Shown one piece after another: positions 8,517 through 16,545 of a stretch of DNA of 28,757 nt. Origin of the DNA: Methanobacteriaceae archaeon (lineage in GTDB: Archaea > Methanobacteriota > Methanobacteria > Methanobacteriales > Methanobacteriaceae). The notes below the pieces were generated by a model, which worked only from the letters and a program-made list of their open reading frames with translations, did not search any database and had not been told where the DNA came from. Positions within the stretch are counted from its first letter, which is position 1. The number at the start of each line of letters is the position of its first letter. Position numbers and translations under genes: made by a program. The stretch lies in NCBI GenBank assembly GCA_900766745.1, contig CAAFWR010000065.1, positions 1 to 28,757 on the forward strand, written 5' to 3'.

Positions 8517-9653
8517 ATGCCTATATTGTCATTTTCAAGTCAGGATATTGATATTATCACAGGTAAAAAAACAATGACAATCCGTAAACTCTGGAAAACT
8601 CCATTGAAAAAAGGAGACAGGCTATATTGCTACTGGAACTTAGTTTCAAAAGAAAAAAAGAAAATATTTGAAGCTATTGTGGAAGATGTTGAAACAATAA
8701 AATACAAAGACTTGAAAGATAATGACGAGCTGGCTATGGAAGAAGGATATGAAAACTCCAGGGAAATGGTCAAGGAGTTTAAAAAGAAATATGCTGGTCA
8801 GATAAGGGATAATGACGATTTCCAAATAATACACTTTAAAAAGCTTGATGTGGAGGATTGGAAAGGAGATAAAATCGATGAAAAAGCCATGATTACACAA
8901 AGAGCAGATATTCTTTTTGATACTGGTAAATATGACAAATCTACTTTATGTTACAATGCAGCATTAAAAATAGATCCAAATGATGTGTATTTGTTAAATA
9001 AACAAGGAGATAATCTTTCAAGATTAGGTGACTTTAGGCAAGCTATTGAGTGCTATGATAAAGCATTAGTTATTGAGGAAGATAATGAATATATCATAAA
9101 CAACAAAGCTATTGCGCTTCTAAATGCGGGAGATGTTTTTGCAGCTTTAGATGCAAGTGACGCAGCATATGAATCAAATCCAAACAATCCTCTTGTTTTA
9201 TACTGGAGAGGATTCATACTGGAAGTTCTAAATGCTCATGATGAGGCACTGGAGATATATGATAAATTGATTAAGATAGATGGTGAAAACCCTGAAGTAT
9301 GGAATGCACGAGGAAACCTTCTAACAGATATGGGTAAACCAAATGAAGCTATCGAATCATTTAACAAAGCAGTGGAATTGTCATTAGATGACTCTGAAAA
9401 GGATGCAGATGCATTAAACAGGATGGGAAATGCATATATTGATTTAGGTCAATTTGACAATGCATTGGAGTGCTACAATGCAGCTATTAATATTGAAAAA
9501 AACAATGTTGACTTTTTATTAAATAAGGGAGTAGTACTAATGGAGCTTCAAAAATTTGAAGAAGCAATAGCTAGTTTTGACAAAGTACTACTAAAAAATC
9601 CAGACAATGAAGATGCGTTTTTCCTAAAAGAAGAATGTTTGGAATATTTATAG
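8517..9653 (+). CDS. ASCH-like domain fused to seven TPR repeats
   Basis: A 378-residue protein with two parts. Residues 1 to about 112 look like an ASCH/PUA-fold domain: the motif TGKKTMTIRK, then KKGDRLYCYWN, then an A.VEDVE strand, and a loop with EGYENSREMVKEFKKKY, all typical of ASCH. These domains bind RNA or modified nucleosides. From about 121 to the end there are seven tetratricopeptide units (for example DFRQAIECYDKALVIEE, PNEAIESFNKAVELS, QFDNALECYNAAINIEK), which make a protein-binding solenoid. AAAGGAG precedes the ATG. It is the last gene of the plus-strand run, 13 bases after nrdG. No signal peptide or membrane segment is seen. Function unknown; RNA binding plus scaffolding is a guess. 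Confidence 0.75.
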   Translation: MPILSFSSQDIDIITGKKTMTIRKLWKTPLKKGDRLYCYWNLVSKEKKKIFEAIVEDVETIKYKDLKDNDELAMEEGYENSREMVKEFKKKYAGQIRDNDDFQIIHFKKLDVEDWKGDKIDEKAMITQRADILFDTGKYDKSTLCYNAALKIDPNDVYLLNKQGDNLSRLGDFRQAIECYDKALVIEEDNEYIINNKAIALLNAGDVFAALDASDAAYESNPNNPLVLYWRGFILEVLNAHDEALEIYDKLIKIDGENPEVWNARGNLLTDMGKPNEAIESFNKAVELSLDDSEKDADALNRMGNAYIDLGQFDNALECYNAAINIEKNNVDFLLNKGVVLMELQKFEEAIASFDKVLLKNPDNEDAFFLKEECLEYL

Positions 9654-9664
9654 CTATTATCTAT

Positions 9665-10555
9665 TCATATAATCAAAGGTTGATTTTTAAAGTCTTCAAT
9701 TCTTTTATTTGCTAAATCCACATATTCTTCAACAATATCATAACCAACATATTTTCTGTTATTCTGAAATGCTGATAAACAAGTTGTACCACTACCTACA
9801 AAGGGATCCAAGATAATGTCTTCTTCATAGCTATATAGATTAATTAATCTGTGAGGAAGCTCGATAGGAAATGGCGCAGGATGTCCGATTTTTTTAGCTG
9901 ATTCAGTTTGAAATGTCCATATGCTTTTAGTCCAACTAAGAAATTCATCTCGAGATATTGTGTCCTTTTTATCTTTAACTTTCTTTTTTGAAAATGAATC
10001 TTTGCAGAAAACCAGAATATATTCATGTACATCACGTAATACTGGATTTGATGCAGATTTCCAACTTCCCCAAGCACAAGATCCGCCAACACTAGCTGAT
10101 TTATCCCATATTATTTCTCCTCTCATAATATAACCAATATCTAACATAATATCAATTATTAAGGAATGTAATGGAATATAAGGCTTTCTACCAACATTGG
10201 CAATATTAATACATGCTCGTCCCCCAGTTGTTAATTTGTTATAGGTTTCCCTAAATACATTTTTCAATAATGTTTCATATTCCTCTAAACTTAAATCATT
10301 GTCATAATCTTTACCAACATTGTATGGTGGAGAAGTTATCATTAGATTCACACTATTGTCTGGAAGCTCTTCCATAGATTCACTTGATTTACAAAAGATT
10401 TTATTTAAATTGTTTTTAGAAATTTTTTCATGTAAGAAATCAACTTTCTTCGGTAAGTCAATCCCATTATACAGATTGCTGTTGTAAAAACTACTTGAAT
10501 CATGACTACATCTTTCAGATACTCCAAATGAACTGGTCTTACTACTTTTTACCAT
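9665..10555 (-). CDS. Type II DNA methyltransferase, beta-class (probable N4-cytosine)
   Basis: S-adenosylmethionine-dependent DNA methylase of 296 residues. The catalytic motif IV TSPPY (74-78) comes before the SAM-binding motif I DPFVGSGTT (250-258), which is the beta-class order. SPPY rather than DPPY favours N4-cytosine methylation. The N terminus SFGVSERCSHDSSSFYNS is a pre-motif block that I associate with this subfamily. It starts four bases after the stop of the upstream endonuclease gene, and its ribosome binding site AAAGGAA lies inside that gene, so the two are co-transcribed. It faces the ASCH-TPR gene tail to tail with 11 bases between. The target is not readable from sequence; relatives from methanogens include CTAG methylases. 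Confidence 0.85.
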   Translation of the reverse strand: MVKSSKTSSFGVSERCSHDSSSFYNSNLYNGIDLPKKVDFLHEKISKNNLNKIFCKSSESMEELPDNSVNLMITSPPYNVGKDYDNDLSLEEYETLLKNVFRETYNKLTTGGRACINIANVGRKPYIPLHSLIIDIMLDIGYIMRGEIIWDKSASVGGSCAWGSWKSASNPVLRDVHEYILVFCKDSFSKKKVKDKKDTISRDEFLSWTKSIWTFQTESAKKIGHPAPFPIELPHRLINLYSYEEDIILDPFVGSGTTCLSAFQNNRKYVGYDIVEEYVDLANKRIEDFKNQPLII

Positions 10556-10559
10556 ATAA

Positions 10560-11432
10560 TCATTCCTTTAGTAATCTTAAAAATTCAAAACCTTTTTCTT
10601 CATATGTTTTTTTCGAGTTTGCTATTTCAATGAGATTACCTAATTCTTTTGTTTCCCTCATGCCAGAAAAGAAATTCAAGTCCATATCAATCAGTTTTTT
10701 GATTGAATTTTTCATTTCTATTTCATTATCAAAACGAATAAAACCATTTTCTGCTGTGGATTTTAATGTTTCTTCATTACTTAGAGGTTTAGGATTTATC
10801 GACCAAAATCCTTGAATAACACCAGTTTTTTTCAAATGGTCAACTTTTGAATAATAGGTTTCAGTTATTGGAGTATTTCCAAGCACAATTAACGGAATTT
10901 TTGCTGACTGAAAATCAAAAACTCTGATGTTAATACATTTTCCAATAGCCTTTAGTATGGAATCCGATCTTAATAATCCTGGCCTTCCTTGATGTGTTTT
11001 ATAATCTCCAATTTCAGATATCAAACCATTTTTATTTAATTCCCAATTCCAAACTAAGGACATTTTTACTTCAAATATGATTTTTATGTCTCTCGGCTTT
11101 AGTTTTCTCTTATTTTTGGTTGAAATCACAATATCTGCAGGTGATTTGTTGGTAAGTCCTATTTCATCACATTGTGCACTTTGTATTGCAAATAACCCCA
11201 TATCTTTAATCAAATTTTTAATTAAATTTGCTGTCCATTTTTCAGAAAATTTACCAATTAGCGAATTTCTTGATTGTAATGTTGATTTTTTTCCGTAATA
11301 ATCCTTTGGCCAATATGCAAAATATTTGTTCTCATCGGTTATATAAAATAATTGTTCTGGTGATGCAAAATTTTCACAAGATTTAAAGAATAATAGTTCT
11401 GTATTTTGAGACCACATATTATTAATTGACAT
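10560..11432 (-). CDS. Putative type II restriction endonuclease (PD-(D/E)xK type)
   Basis: A 290-residue protein that I cannot place in a named endonuclease family. It has a plausible PD-(D/E)xK site: Asp100 in SPADIVIS followed by Glu121-Val-Lys123 in IIFEVKMSL, on two predicted beta strands. Position directly upstream of a DNA methylase in one transcript makes a restriction enzyme the natural reading. No clear ribosome binding site precedes the ATG at 11432, nor the alternative ATG at codon 6; a TATA-like element lies about 25-33 bases upstream, so the mRNA may be leaderless. Codon use looks even more AT-rich than its neighbours, as expected for an acquired gene. Confidence 0.65.
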   Translation of the reverse strand: MSINNMWSQNTELLFFKSCENFASPEQLFYITDENKYFAYWPKDYYGKKSTLQSRNSLIGKFSEKWTANLIKNLIKDMGLFAIQSAQCDEIGLTNKSPADIVISTKNKRKLKPRDIKIIFEVKMSLVWNWELNKNGLISEIGDYKTHQGRPGLLRSDSILKAIGKCINIRVFDFQSAKIPLIVLGNTPITETYYSKVDHLKKTGVIQGFWSINPKPLSNEETLKSTAENGFIRFDNEIEMKNSIKKLIDMDLNFFSGMRETKELGNLIEIANSKKTYEEKGFEFLRLLKE

Positions 11433-11456
11433 ATATGGTATATAGAATATTTGTTA

Positions 11457-11466
11457 AATATATATT
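11457..11466 (-). promoter_or_regulatory. TATA element for the restriction-modification pair
   Basis: On the minus strand an AATATATATTT-type box lies about 25-33 bases before the endonuclease ATG. Archaeal transcription starts about 25 bases after the box centre, which would place the start at or next to the ATG and give a leaderless message. This fits the absence of a ribosome binding site. Confidence 0.4.
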
Positions 11467-11519
11467 TTATAGGATTTTTATAAGTTATTTTAATATTTTT
11501 TTATTCTTTTTATTTAATA

Positions 11520-11558
11520 TTATTCAATTGTATATTTTTATATAATTTAGTTGAATAA
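11520..11558. repeat. 8-bp inverted repeat between the endonuclease and phosphohexomutase genes
   Basis: TTATTCAA (11520-11527) and TTGAATAA (11551-11558) are perfect inverted arms around a 23-base AT-rich loop. A third TTATTCAA-like copy lies near 11605. It may be an operator or a weak structure at the junction where the restriction-modification block meets the core gene. Confidence 0.35.
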
Positions 11559-11563
11559 AAAAA
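11557..11563 (-). terminator. U-tract after the phosphohexomutase gene
   Basis: Seven A on the plus strand give U7 on the minus-strand transcript, about 50 bases after the phosphohexomutase stop and before the restriction-modification promoter. It fits an archaeal U-tract terminator. Confidence 0.35.
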
Positions 11564-11612
11564 TTTGAGGATTGAATGTGTTAATATTGTTTTTTTTTTA
11601 AATTTTATTCAA

Positions 11613-12977
11613 TCAATGTATGTACTTTTTAATTAATCCTATTCCCCATTTTGTCATTTCGTCTGCTTTTTCCTGACTGTCTGATTCTGCAAAGCATCTA
11701 AAAATAGGTTCGGTACCAGATGGTCTTATAATTACCCAGCCATCTTCTTTTAATATTTTAACGCCGTCTGTTGTATCTATTTCAAAGTCGGTTGTTTCAC
11801 TTATTTCCTTTGCAATATTCTCCATTACGGTTTCTTTCAAATCATCACTACATTCTATTTTCATTTTTTTGGAATAGTAAACTGGCAGTTCAGCTACAAG
11901 CTCTGATAATGGTTTCTTTTCCTTAGCTATTATTTCGAGGATTTTTGCAACGGTCATAGCTGCATCTCTTCCATAAACAAAGTTTGGGAAAATCAGACCT
12001 CCGTTTTCTTCTCCTCCAAATAAACCGTCACGTTCTTTTAATTCACGTGCTACAAGTAAATCTCCAACTGCAGTAGCTATCACTTCACCCCCATATTCTT
12101 CTGCAATGTCATATATTGCCTGTGATGTTGCAACTGTTGTAACGATTATTCCACCGTTATTTTCTTTAAGCATTTGTTTTTCAACAAGGGAGAATGTTTT
12201 GTCCCCTAAAACGAAGTTTCCTTTCTCATCAATACAGATTGTTCTATCAGCATCCCCATCATGAGCTAGTCCTATGTCAGCATTTAATTGTTTTACAACG
12301 TCTATTAGCTCTCCTAAGTTTTCTTCTATCGGTTCAGGGTTACGCCCTGGGAAAAATCCGTCTGGCTGTGAGTTAAGAGTAATCAGTTCACATCCGAGAG
12401 CTCTTAAAAGGTATGGTGCTGTAAAGCATCCTGCACCAGATCCGCAGTCAAGAACAACTTTTAATTTGGCTTTTCTAATGGCCTCAGCATCAACGGTATC
12501 GACTACTGTGTCAATGTATTCATGAATTATGTTGTCGTTTGTATATGATTCGCCAATCTCATTCCATTCTACCCTGTCTGGTTCACTGTCAAAGTACATT
12601 TCTTCAATAGCTATTTCCATGTCATCTGGAAGACCTATTCCAAATTCATCAAGGAATTTAATTCCATTGTACTTTGGAGGGTTGTGTGAAGCTGTAACCA
12701 TGACTCCTCCGTCATAATAATTTCTAACGGCAAACTGAACAGCTGGGGTTGGTAGAATTCCTAAATCTACCACATCACAACCTGCTGAAAGGAGTCCTGC
12801 TTTGATTGCATCCATTAGCATTCTGCTTGTTGTTCTGGTATCTCCACCTACAGCTACTTTTCCTTTTGTTAAACTCCCATAACATGCTGCAAGTCTTGAT
12901 GCAAATTCAGGGGTTAGAACGTCATTTGCAGTTCTTCTAACACCAAATGTTCCAAATAATCTTTTTTTCGCTGACAT
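11613..12977 (-). CDS. Phosphohexomutase (phosphomannomutase/phosphoglucomutase-like)
   Basis: A 454-residue alpha-D-phosphohexomutase with phosphoserine loop TASHNPPKYNGIK (Ser about 97), metal loop DGDADR (240-245), sugar loop GGEENGG and phosphate loop RPSGTEPIFRC. It differs from the glmM product in having FGTFGVRR instead of FGTSGIRG at the N terminus and ENGG instead of PSGT in the sugar loop, so it probably prefers another sugar such as mannose-6-P or glucose-6-P. The shared stretch LNSQPDGFFPGRNPEP shows common origin. AAAGGTGA before the ATG is a strong ribosome binding site. It is the last gene of the minus-strand run that begins with the glutaredoxin gene. Substrate is inferred only. 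Confidence 0.82.
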   Translation of the reverse strand: MSAKKRLFGTFGVRRTANDVLTPEFASRLAACYGSLTKGKVAVGGDTRTTSRMLMDAIKAGLLSAGCDVVDLGILPTPAVQFAVRNYYDGGVMVTASHNPPKYNGIKFLDEFGIGLPDDMEIAIEEMYFDSEPDRVEWNEIGESYTNDNIIHEYIDTVVDTVDAEAIRKAKLKVVLDCGSGAGCFTAPYLLRALGCELITLNSQPDGFFPGRNPEPIEENLGELIDVVKQLNADIGLAHDGDADRTICIDEKGNFVLGDKTFSLVEKQMLKENNGGIIVTTVATSQAIYDIAEEYGGEVIATAVGDLLVARELKERDGLFGGEENGGLIFPNFVYGRDAAMTVAKILEIIAKEKKPLSELVAELPVYYSKKMKIECSDDLKETVMENIAKEISETTDFEIDTTDGVKILKEDGWVIIRPSGTEPIFRCFAESDSQEKADEMTKWGIGLIKKYIH

Positions 12978-13042
12978 TTTATTTTCACCTTTAATTATTA
13001 TAAGTATATGGTTTTCAATAATTAAATAATTTCTTCATGGAG

Positions 13043-14362
13043 CTATCCTGTATTCAGTCCCAATTTTTTTGTAATATATGGTGTGAAGAATCCGTAGATT
13101 ATTACTGTAGCTAAAATCACAATAAACACTATTGGAACCAGTTGGGGAATTCCAACTCCCGAATGATTAAGCTTTAAGGAGAACAAGGACGCTGATGCAG
13201 CGGCCACTATTCCTCTTGGATGGACAGAACTTATGAATATTTTTTCTTTAAATGTTAGCTTCTCTTTATATGTTGCAATAAAAGTAGTTAAAGGTCTTAT
13301 TACGAATATTAAGATAGCTACAAGTACCAAGCTTGGGACCATATATTCCCATAGTTTATTAAGATCCACCATTGCAGAAAGCGTAATAAACAGCAATCCG
13401 ATGATTATAGGTTCTATAAAATCACTTAGCTTTTTGGTGATTCTTGCAGTTCTTTTTTCTTTGTTAGCTAATACGATTCCGATAACCAGTGCTGTAAACA
13501 GTCCTGCTTCAGGAAATATTAATTCTCCAAGTAATATTCCTCCAAAGACTAGCATCCAGATTATTATAAGCACATACCTATTTTTTATAAGTCCTCTGTT
13601 TTTTGCTTGTATGTAAAATGCCGCAATCAGGACTCCTAAAAGGCAACCTATTACAACACCTAAAATTGCAGTTATAATTAAATCATCGAAGTAAATGCCA
13701 TGAACCATCAACACTTTAAATATTGTGTTTTGTAAAACATTATGAATTATTTGACCGAAAGGTGATGATGCAGTATTTAACAGTTCATCAGGATTGTGGA
13801 AGATAAGCAGGAAATATAATATTATTGTAGCTATTTCTGCCCCTAAAGGGTCAGTTACAATAGCTTCCCACATTGTAATATGTTTAAGTCTTTCATTTGG
13901 TTTTGAATACTCTAAAATAGGTCCGATTACTGTTGGTCCAGACACTATAAGCAGGGATGCTATTAATGTGGCATCATACCATTTCATGTTGAAAAGATAA
14001 CTGATTATTAGTGTTCCCAAAACAAGGCATAAGATAGTATTAAATAGAATCATCTTTTTAATGCTTGATTTTTCACTTTTCTCTAGTTTTGAGAAGTTTA
14101 AATTAAGACCATCTGCAAACAAAAGGAAGCCAACTCCCAATGTAACTAAGGTGTAGAACGATTCACCAAATAAGGATGTAGGATCTATCAATCCTAAATA
14201 TGCTCCAAAAAACATTCCAGCAGGTAAAAGAAGAATGATGCCAGGTATTTTTTTAATCTGAGCAATCCATTGAATACCTACTCCTAATACGAACACTAGA
14301 AATAAACTTATGATTACTGGTTCATGAAATCCTATTGATGCTAAATATTCTACAGTTGTCAT
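13043..14362 (-). CDS. Cation/proton antiporter, CPA family
   Basis: An integral membrane protein of 439 residues with about 12-13 hydrophobic segments, typical for Na+/H+ exchangers (Pfam Na_H_Exchanger). Segment 5-6 holds SGPTVIGPIL (141-150) and WEAIVTDPLGA (165-175), where Asp171 takes the place of the ion-binding carboxylate. A further conserved stretch near the end, SSVHPRGIVAAA, is the GxRG.V-like helix of the family. It would exchange Na+ or K+ for H+ and so set pH and the sodium gradient used in methanogenesis. AGGTG lies six bases before the ATG, inside an inverted repeat (see regulatory entry). The ion is not predictable from sequence. Confidence 0.85.
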   Translation of the reverse strand: MTTVEYLASIGFHEPVIISLFLVFVLGVGIQWIAQIKKIPGIILLLPAGMFFGAYLGLIDPTSLFGESFYTLVTLGVGFLLFADGLNLNFSKLEKSEKSSIKKMILFNTILCLVLGTLIISYLFNMKWYDATLIASLLIVSGPTVIGPILEYSKPNERLKHITMWEAIVTDPLGAEIATIILYFLLIFHNPDELLNTASSPFGQIIHNVLQNTIFKVLMVHGIYFDDLIITAILGVVIGCLLGVLIAAFYIQAKNRGLIKNRYVLIIIWMLVFGGILLGELIFPEAGLFTALVIGIVLANKEKRTARITKKLSDFIEPIIIGLLFITLSAMVDLNKLWEYMVPSLVLVAILIFVIRPLTTFIATYKEKLTFKEKIFISSVHPRGIVAAASASLFSLKLNHSGVGIPQLVPIVFIVILATVIIYGFFTPYITKKLGLNTG

Positions 14363-14364
14363 AC

Positions 14365-14410
14365 ATTACACCTATTACCACTTTTTTAATTTGGTGTAAT
14401 ACTATAAAAA
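14365..14410 (-). promoter_or_regulatory. Antiporter promoter with 8-bp inverted repeat covering the ribosome binding site
   Basis: ATTACACC (14365-14372) and GGTGTAAT (14393-14400) are perfect inverted arms 20 bases apart. On the minus strand a TATA-like TTTTTATAG sits just upstream at about 14403-14410. The promoter-proximal arm lies between TATA and the expected start; the other covers the Shine-Dalgarno AGGTG of the antiporter. This looks like a regulator site around the transcription start, or an RNA hairpin if the message starts earlier (for example by read-through from the OB-fold gene). Confidence 0.5.
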
Positions 14411-14420
14411 CTTTATTTTT

Positions 14421-14816
14421 TTAGACAATGGTTATTGAACTTCCATCTGAAAGTATTAGTTCTAATTTCGAATTGTATTCTGTTATTTTTCCATTGATTT
14501 TCACTTTCTTGTTTTTGAACATTTCAATACTTAAATTTGAGTCTTCCATCTCTACAATAGCTGAATTAAAAACGATTACTGGTATTATCCCAGTTCCATC
14601 ATTTACTTTTAAAAAATAGGTTTCACCAGATGCTGAAGGTTTTATTTCTTCAACAACGCCGCTAATAGCTACTTCTTCATCAATCATTCCTTTATTGATT
14701 TCTTCAATTTTAACTTCCTTTACTTCAATTGATGGAGTAAAGATAATAAGGCCTACAATTCCAATTAAAGCTGTAATAAGAGATACTTTTAAAATCCTAT
14801 CATCAGTAATTTTCAT
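14421..14816 (-). CDS. Membrane-anchored OB-fold protein
   Basis: A 131-residue protein. Residues about 8-28 (LKVSLITALIGIVGLIIFTP) form one hydrophobic segment that should anchor it in the membrane, with the rest outside or inside depending on topology. Residues about 45-131 look like a tRNA_anti-type OB fold: VAISGVVEEI, TYFLKVNDGTGIIPVIVF, KVKINGKITEYNSKLELIL. Such folds bind nucleic acid or, in exported forms, other ligands. It follows the DNA ligase gene by 64 bases and precedes the antiporter by 58, all on the minus strand. I know of no experimental function; exported OB-fold proteins of this type are common but uncharacterised in methanogens. Confidence 0.6.
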   Translation of the reverse strand: MKITDDRILKVSLITALIGIVGLIIFTPSIEVKEVKIEEINKGMIDEEVAISGVVEEIKPSASGETYFLKVNDGTGIIPVIVFNSAIVEMEDSNLSIEMFKNKKVKINGKITEYNSKLELILSDGSSITIV

Positions 14817-14880
14817 AAAAAATAAATTTCTTCTAAAAAGTTTAAATAAAGAATAGGAAGTAGATTTGACAAATTGCTTT

Positions 14881-16536
14881 CTATTGGTTAATGTACATTG
14901 AAATCAGTCTTTCAACAGTATCAACGTCTCCAGGCCCTTTGTCTTTCCTGATATTTTTAACGACTGGGAATCTTAATGAGTAGCCAGTTTCATATTCTGG
15001 ACTTTTTACAATCTCACTGAAGGCTATTTCTAACACTATTTTTGGTTCAACAGTAATGTCTCTTCCTGTTTCAGTGAGTTTATATTCTTCCATTTTGCCT
15101 GTGAGATATTCCAAAGTAGCGTCATCAAGGCCAGTTGCAACATAAGCTACTGTTTTAAATTCGTCATTTTCCCCTTTAAGACCTACCAGGTATGATCCGA
15201 TAAAGTTAGCACGTTTACCAATTCCATGGGTTCCACCTAAAACAATCATATCTAATGTTTCAGGTTCTGCTTTCCATTTAAGCATTTTCTTACCACGTAG
15301 TCCTGGAATATAAGGCTCGTTAGCATCTTTAATCATAATGCCTTCGTGGTGTTGGTTAATGGATAATTCAAATAATTCTTCAATTTCAGGAATTGTTTCA
15401 GGAGTTCCATAAACCATGTTACTTAAGTTAAGGTTGTCAGGTGTTGTGTCTACAATTTCAGTAAGTTTCTTACGTCTTTCTATTAAAGGTTCATCAAGCA
15501 TAGGTACTTTATAGAAAAGCAAATCAAATAAGAATAGTTTTAAAGGAACATTTTCAATAGCTTTATCAATGTCATGTTTCCTACGAACCCTATGAAGCAC
15601 GTTTTGGAAAGATAAAGGTTTTCCATCTTGTATAGCTATTACTTCACCTTCTACAATGTAATTTTCATGAGGTAAATGTTCATCAAGCATATCCACAATT
15701 TCTGGAAGTGCATTAGTGATATTTTCCAGCCTTCTTGTGAAAATGGTTATTTCGTCTTCATTTCTGTGAATCTGAAGGCGGATTCCATCGTATTTGGTTT
15801 CACAAATAGCTAGTCCCATTTCATTAATGATCTCATTTAATGGGGGTGAAAGCTGAGCAAGCATAGGCTTTACAGGTTTTCCTGGATTTAAATTGAGTTT
15901 CTTAAGTCCTTCGCTACCTTCTTCCATAGCCACTAGTGAAACAACTCCCAGGTCATTAGTAAGCATTTGAGCCCGTTCAACTACTTCTTTGTCAATATCA
16001 AATGCCTGAGCTATTGCGTCACGAATAATTCCTTCGCCTACACCAATTCTAAGCTCTTCTACAACAGTTCTTGTAAGATATTTGGCTTCTGTAGGTGTTG
16101 ATTGTGATAAAAGCTCTAATAAGATAGCTATTTTACGGTTAGTTGATTTTGCACCACTAATATTGGCCAGTTTTCTTAAGCTATTAAAAACAAAGTTAAT
16201 TGTTAAAGGTTTTGAAAAAAAAGTTGTTTGTTTTTTACTTTTGAAAAGTTTGACGCAGGCAAGACCAATATCCCCTTCATCTCGCACTGCATCTTCGACT
16301 TTTTCAGGACTTGTGCCTATTGCTTCTGCCACTGCACGCATTAAGAGTTTATTTCCAATTCCTATTTCTTTATCGCTCCATGATGGAAATACTCTTCCAA
16401 GAATCATCAATCCTACTTCAGACAATGTCTCTCCATCAAGCTTTTTTAGGAAGTTAGCTATGATTTCAGTTTTTTCTAGACGTTTTGTTGTACTTTCTAA
16501 TTCTGAGTAGATATTTACTAATTCTTGATATTGCAT
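14881..16536 (-). CDS. lig: ATP-dependent DNA ligase
   Basis: Seals nicks during replication and repair in archaea. The 551-residue protein shows the three family domains: an N-terminal DNA-binding domain (about 1-220), the adenylation domain with motif I ETKYDGIRLQIHR where Lys248 takes AMP, motif IIIa/IV EGEVIAIQDGKPLSF, and an OB-fold ending with the RFPVVKNIRKDKGPGDVDT motif. The frame can be opened at GTG 16545, directly after the upstream stop, but ATG 16536 matches the start of other archaeal ligases; neither has a clear ribosome binding site, so coupling to the upstream gene is likely. Co-transcription with thiol-redox genes is unusual but is seen here directly as a spacing of a few bases. 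Confidence 0.93.
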   Translation of the reverse strand: MQYQELVNIYSELESTTKRLEKTEIIANFLKKLDGETLSEVGLMILGRVFPSWSDKEIGIGNKLLMRAVAEAIGTSPEKVEDAVRDEGDIGLACVKLFKSKKQTTFFSKPLTINFVFNSLRKLANISGAKSTNRKIAILLELLSQSTPTEAKYLTRTVVEELRIGVGEGIIRDAIAQAFDIDKEVVERAQMLTNDLGVVSLVAMEEGSEGLKKLNLNPGKPVKPMLAQLSPPLNEIINEMGLAICETKYDGIRLQIHRNEDEITIFTRRLENITNALPEIVDMLDEHLPHENYIVEGEVIAIQDGKPLSFQNVLHRVRRKHDIDKAIENVPLKLFLFDLLFYKVPMLDEPLIERRKKLTEIVDTTPDNLNLSNMVYGTPETIPEIEELFELSINQHHEGIMIKDANEPYIPGLRGKKMLKWKAEPETLDMIVLGGTHGIGKRANFIGSYLVGLKGENDEFKTVAYVATGLDDATLEYLTGKMEEYKLTETGRDITVEPKIVLEIAFSEIVKSPEYETGYSLRFPVVKNIRKDKGPGDVDTVERLISMYINQ

Positions 16537-16545
16537 TTTAGACAC

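Noticed and set aside
16082..16510. 142-codon open frame on the plus strand
   Set aside because: It is antisense to the DNA ligase gene and shows only mirror composition, with no motif.
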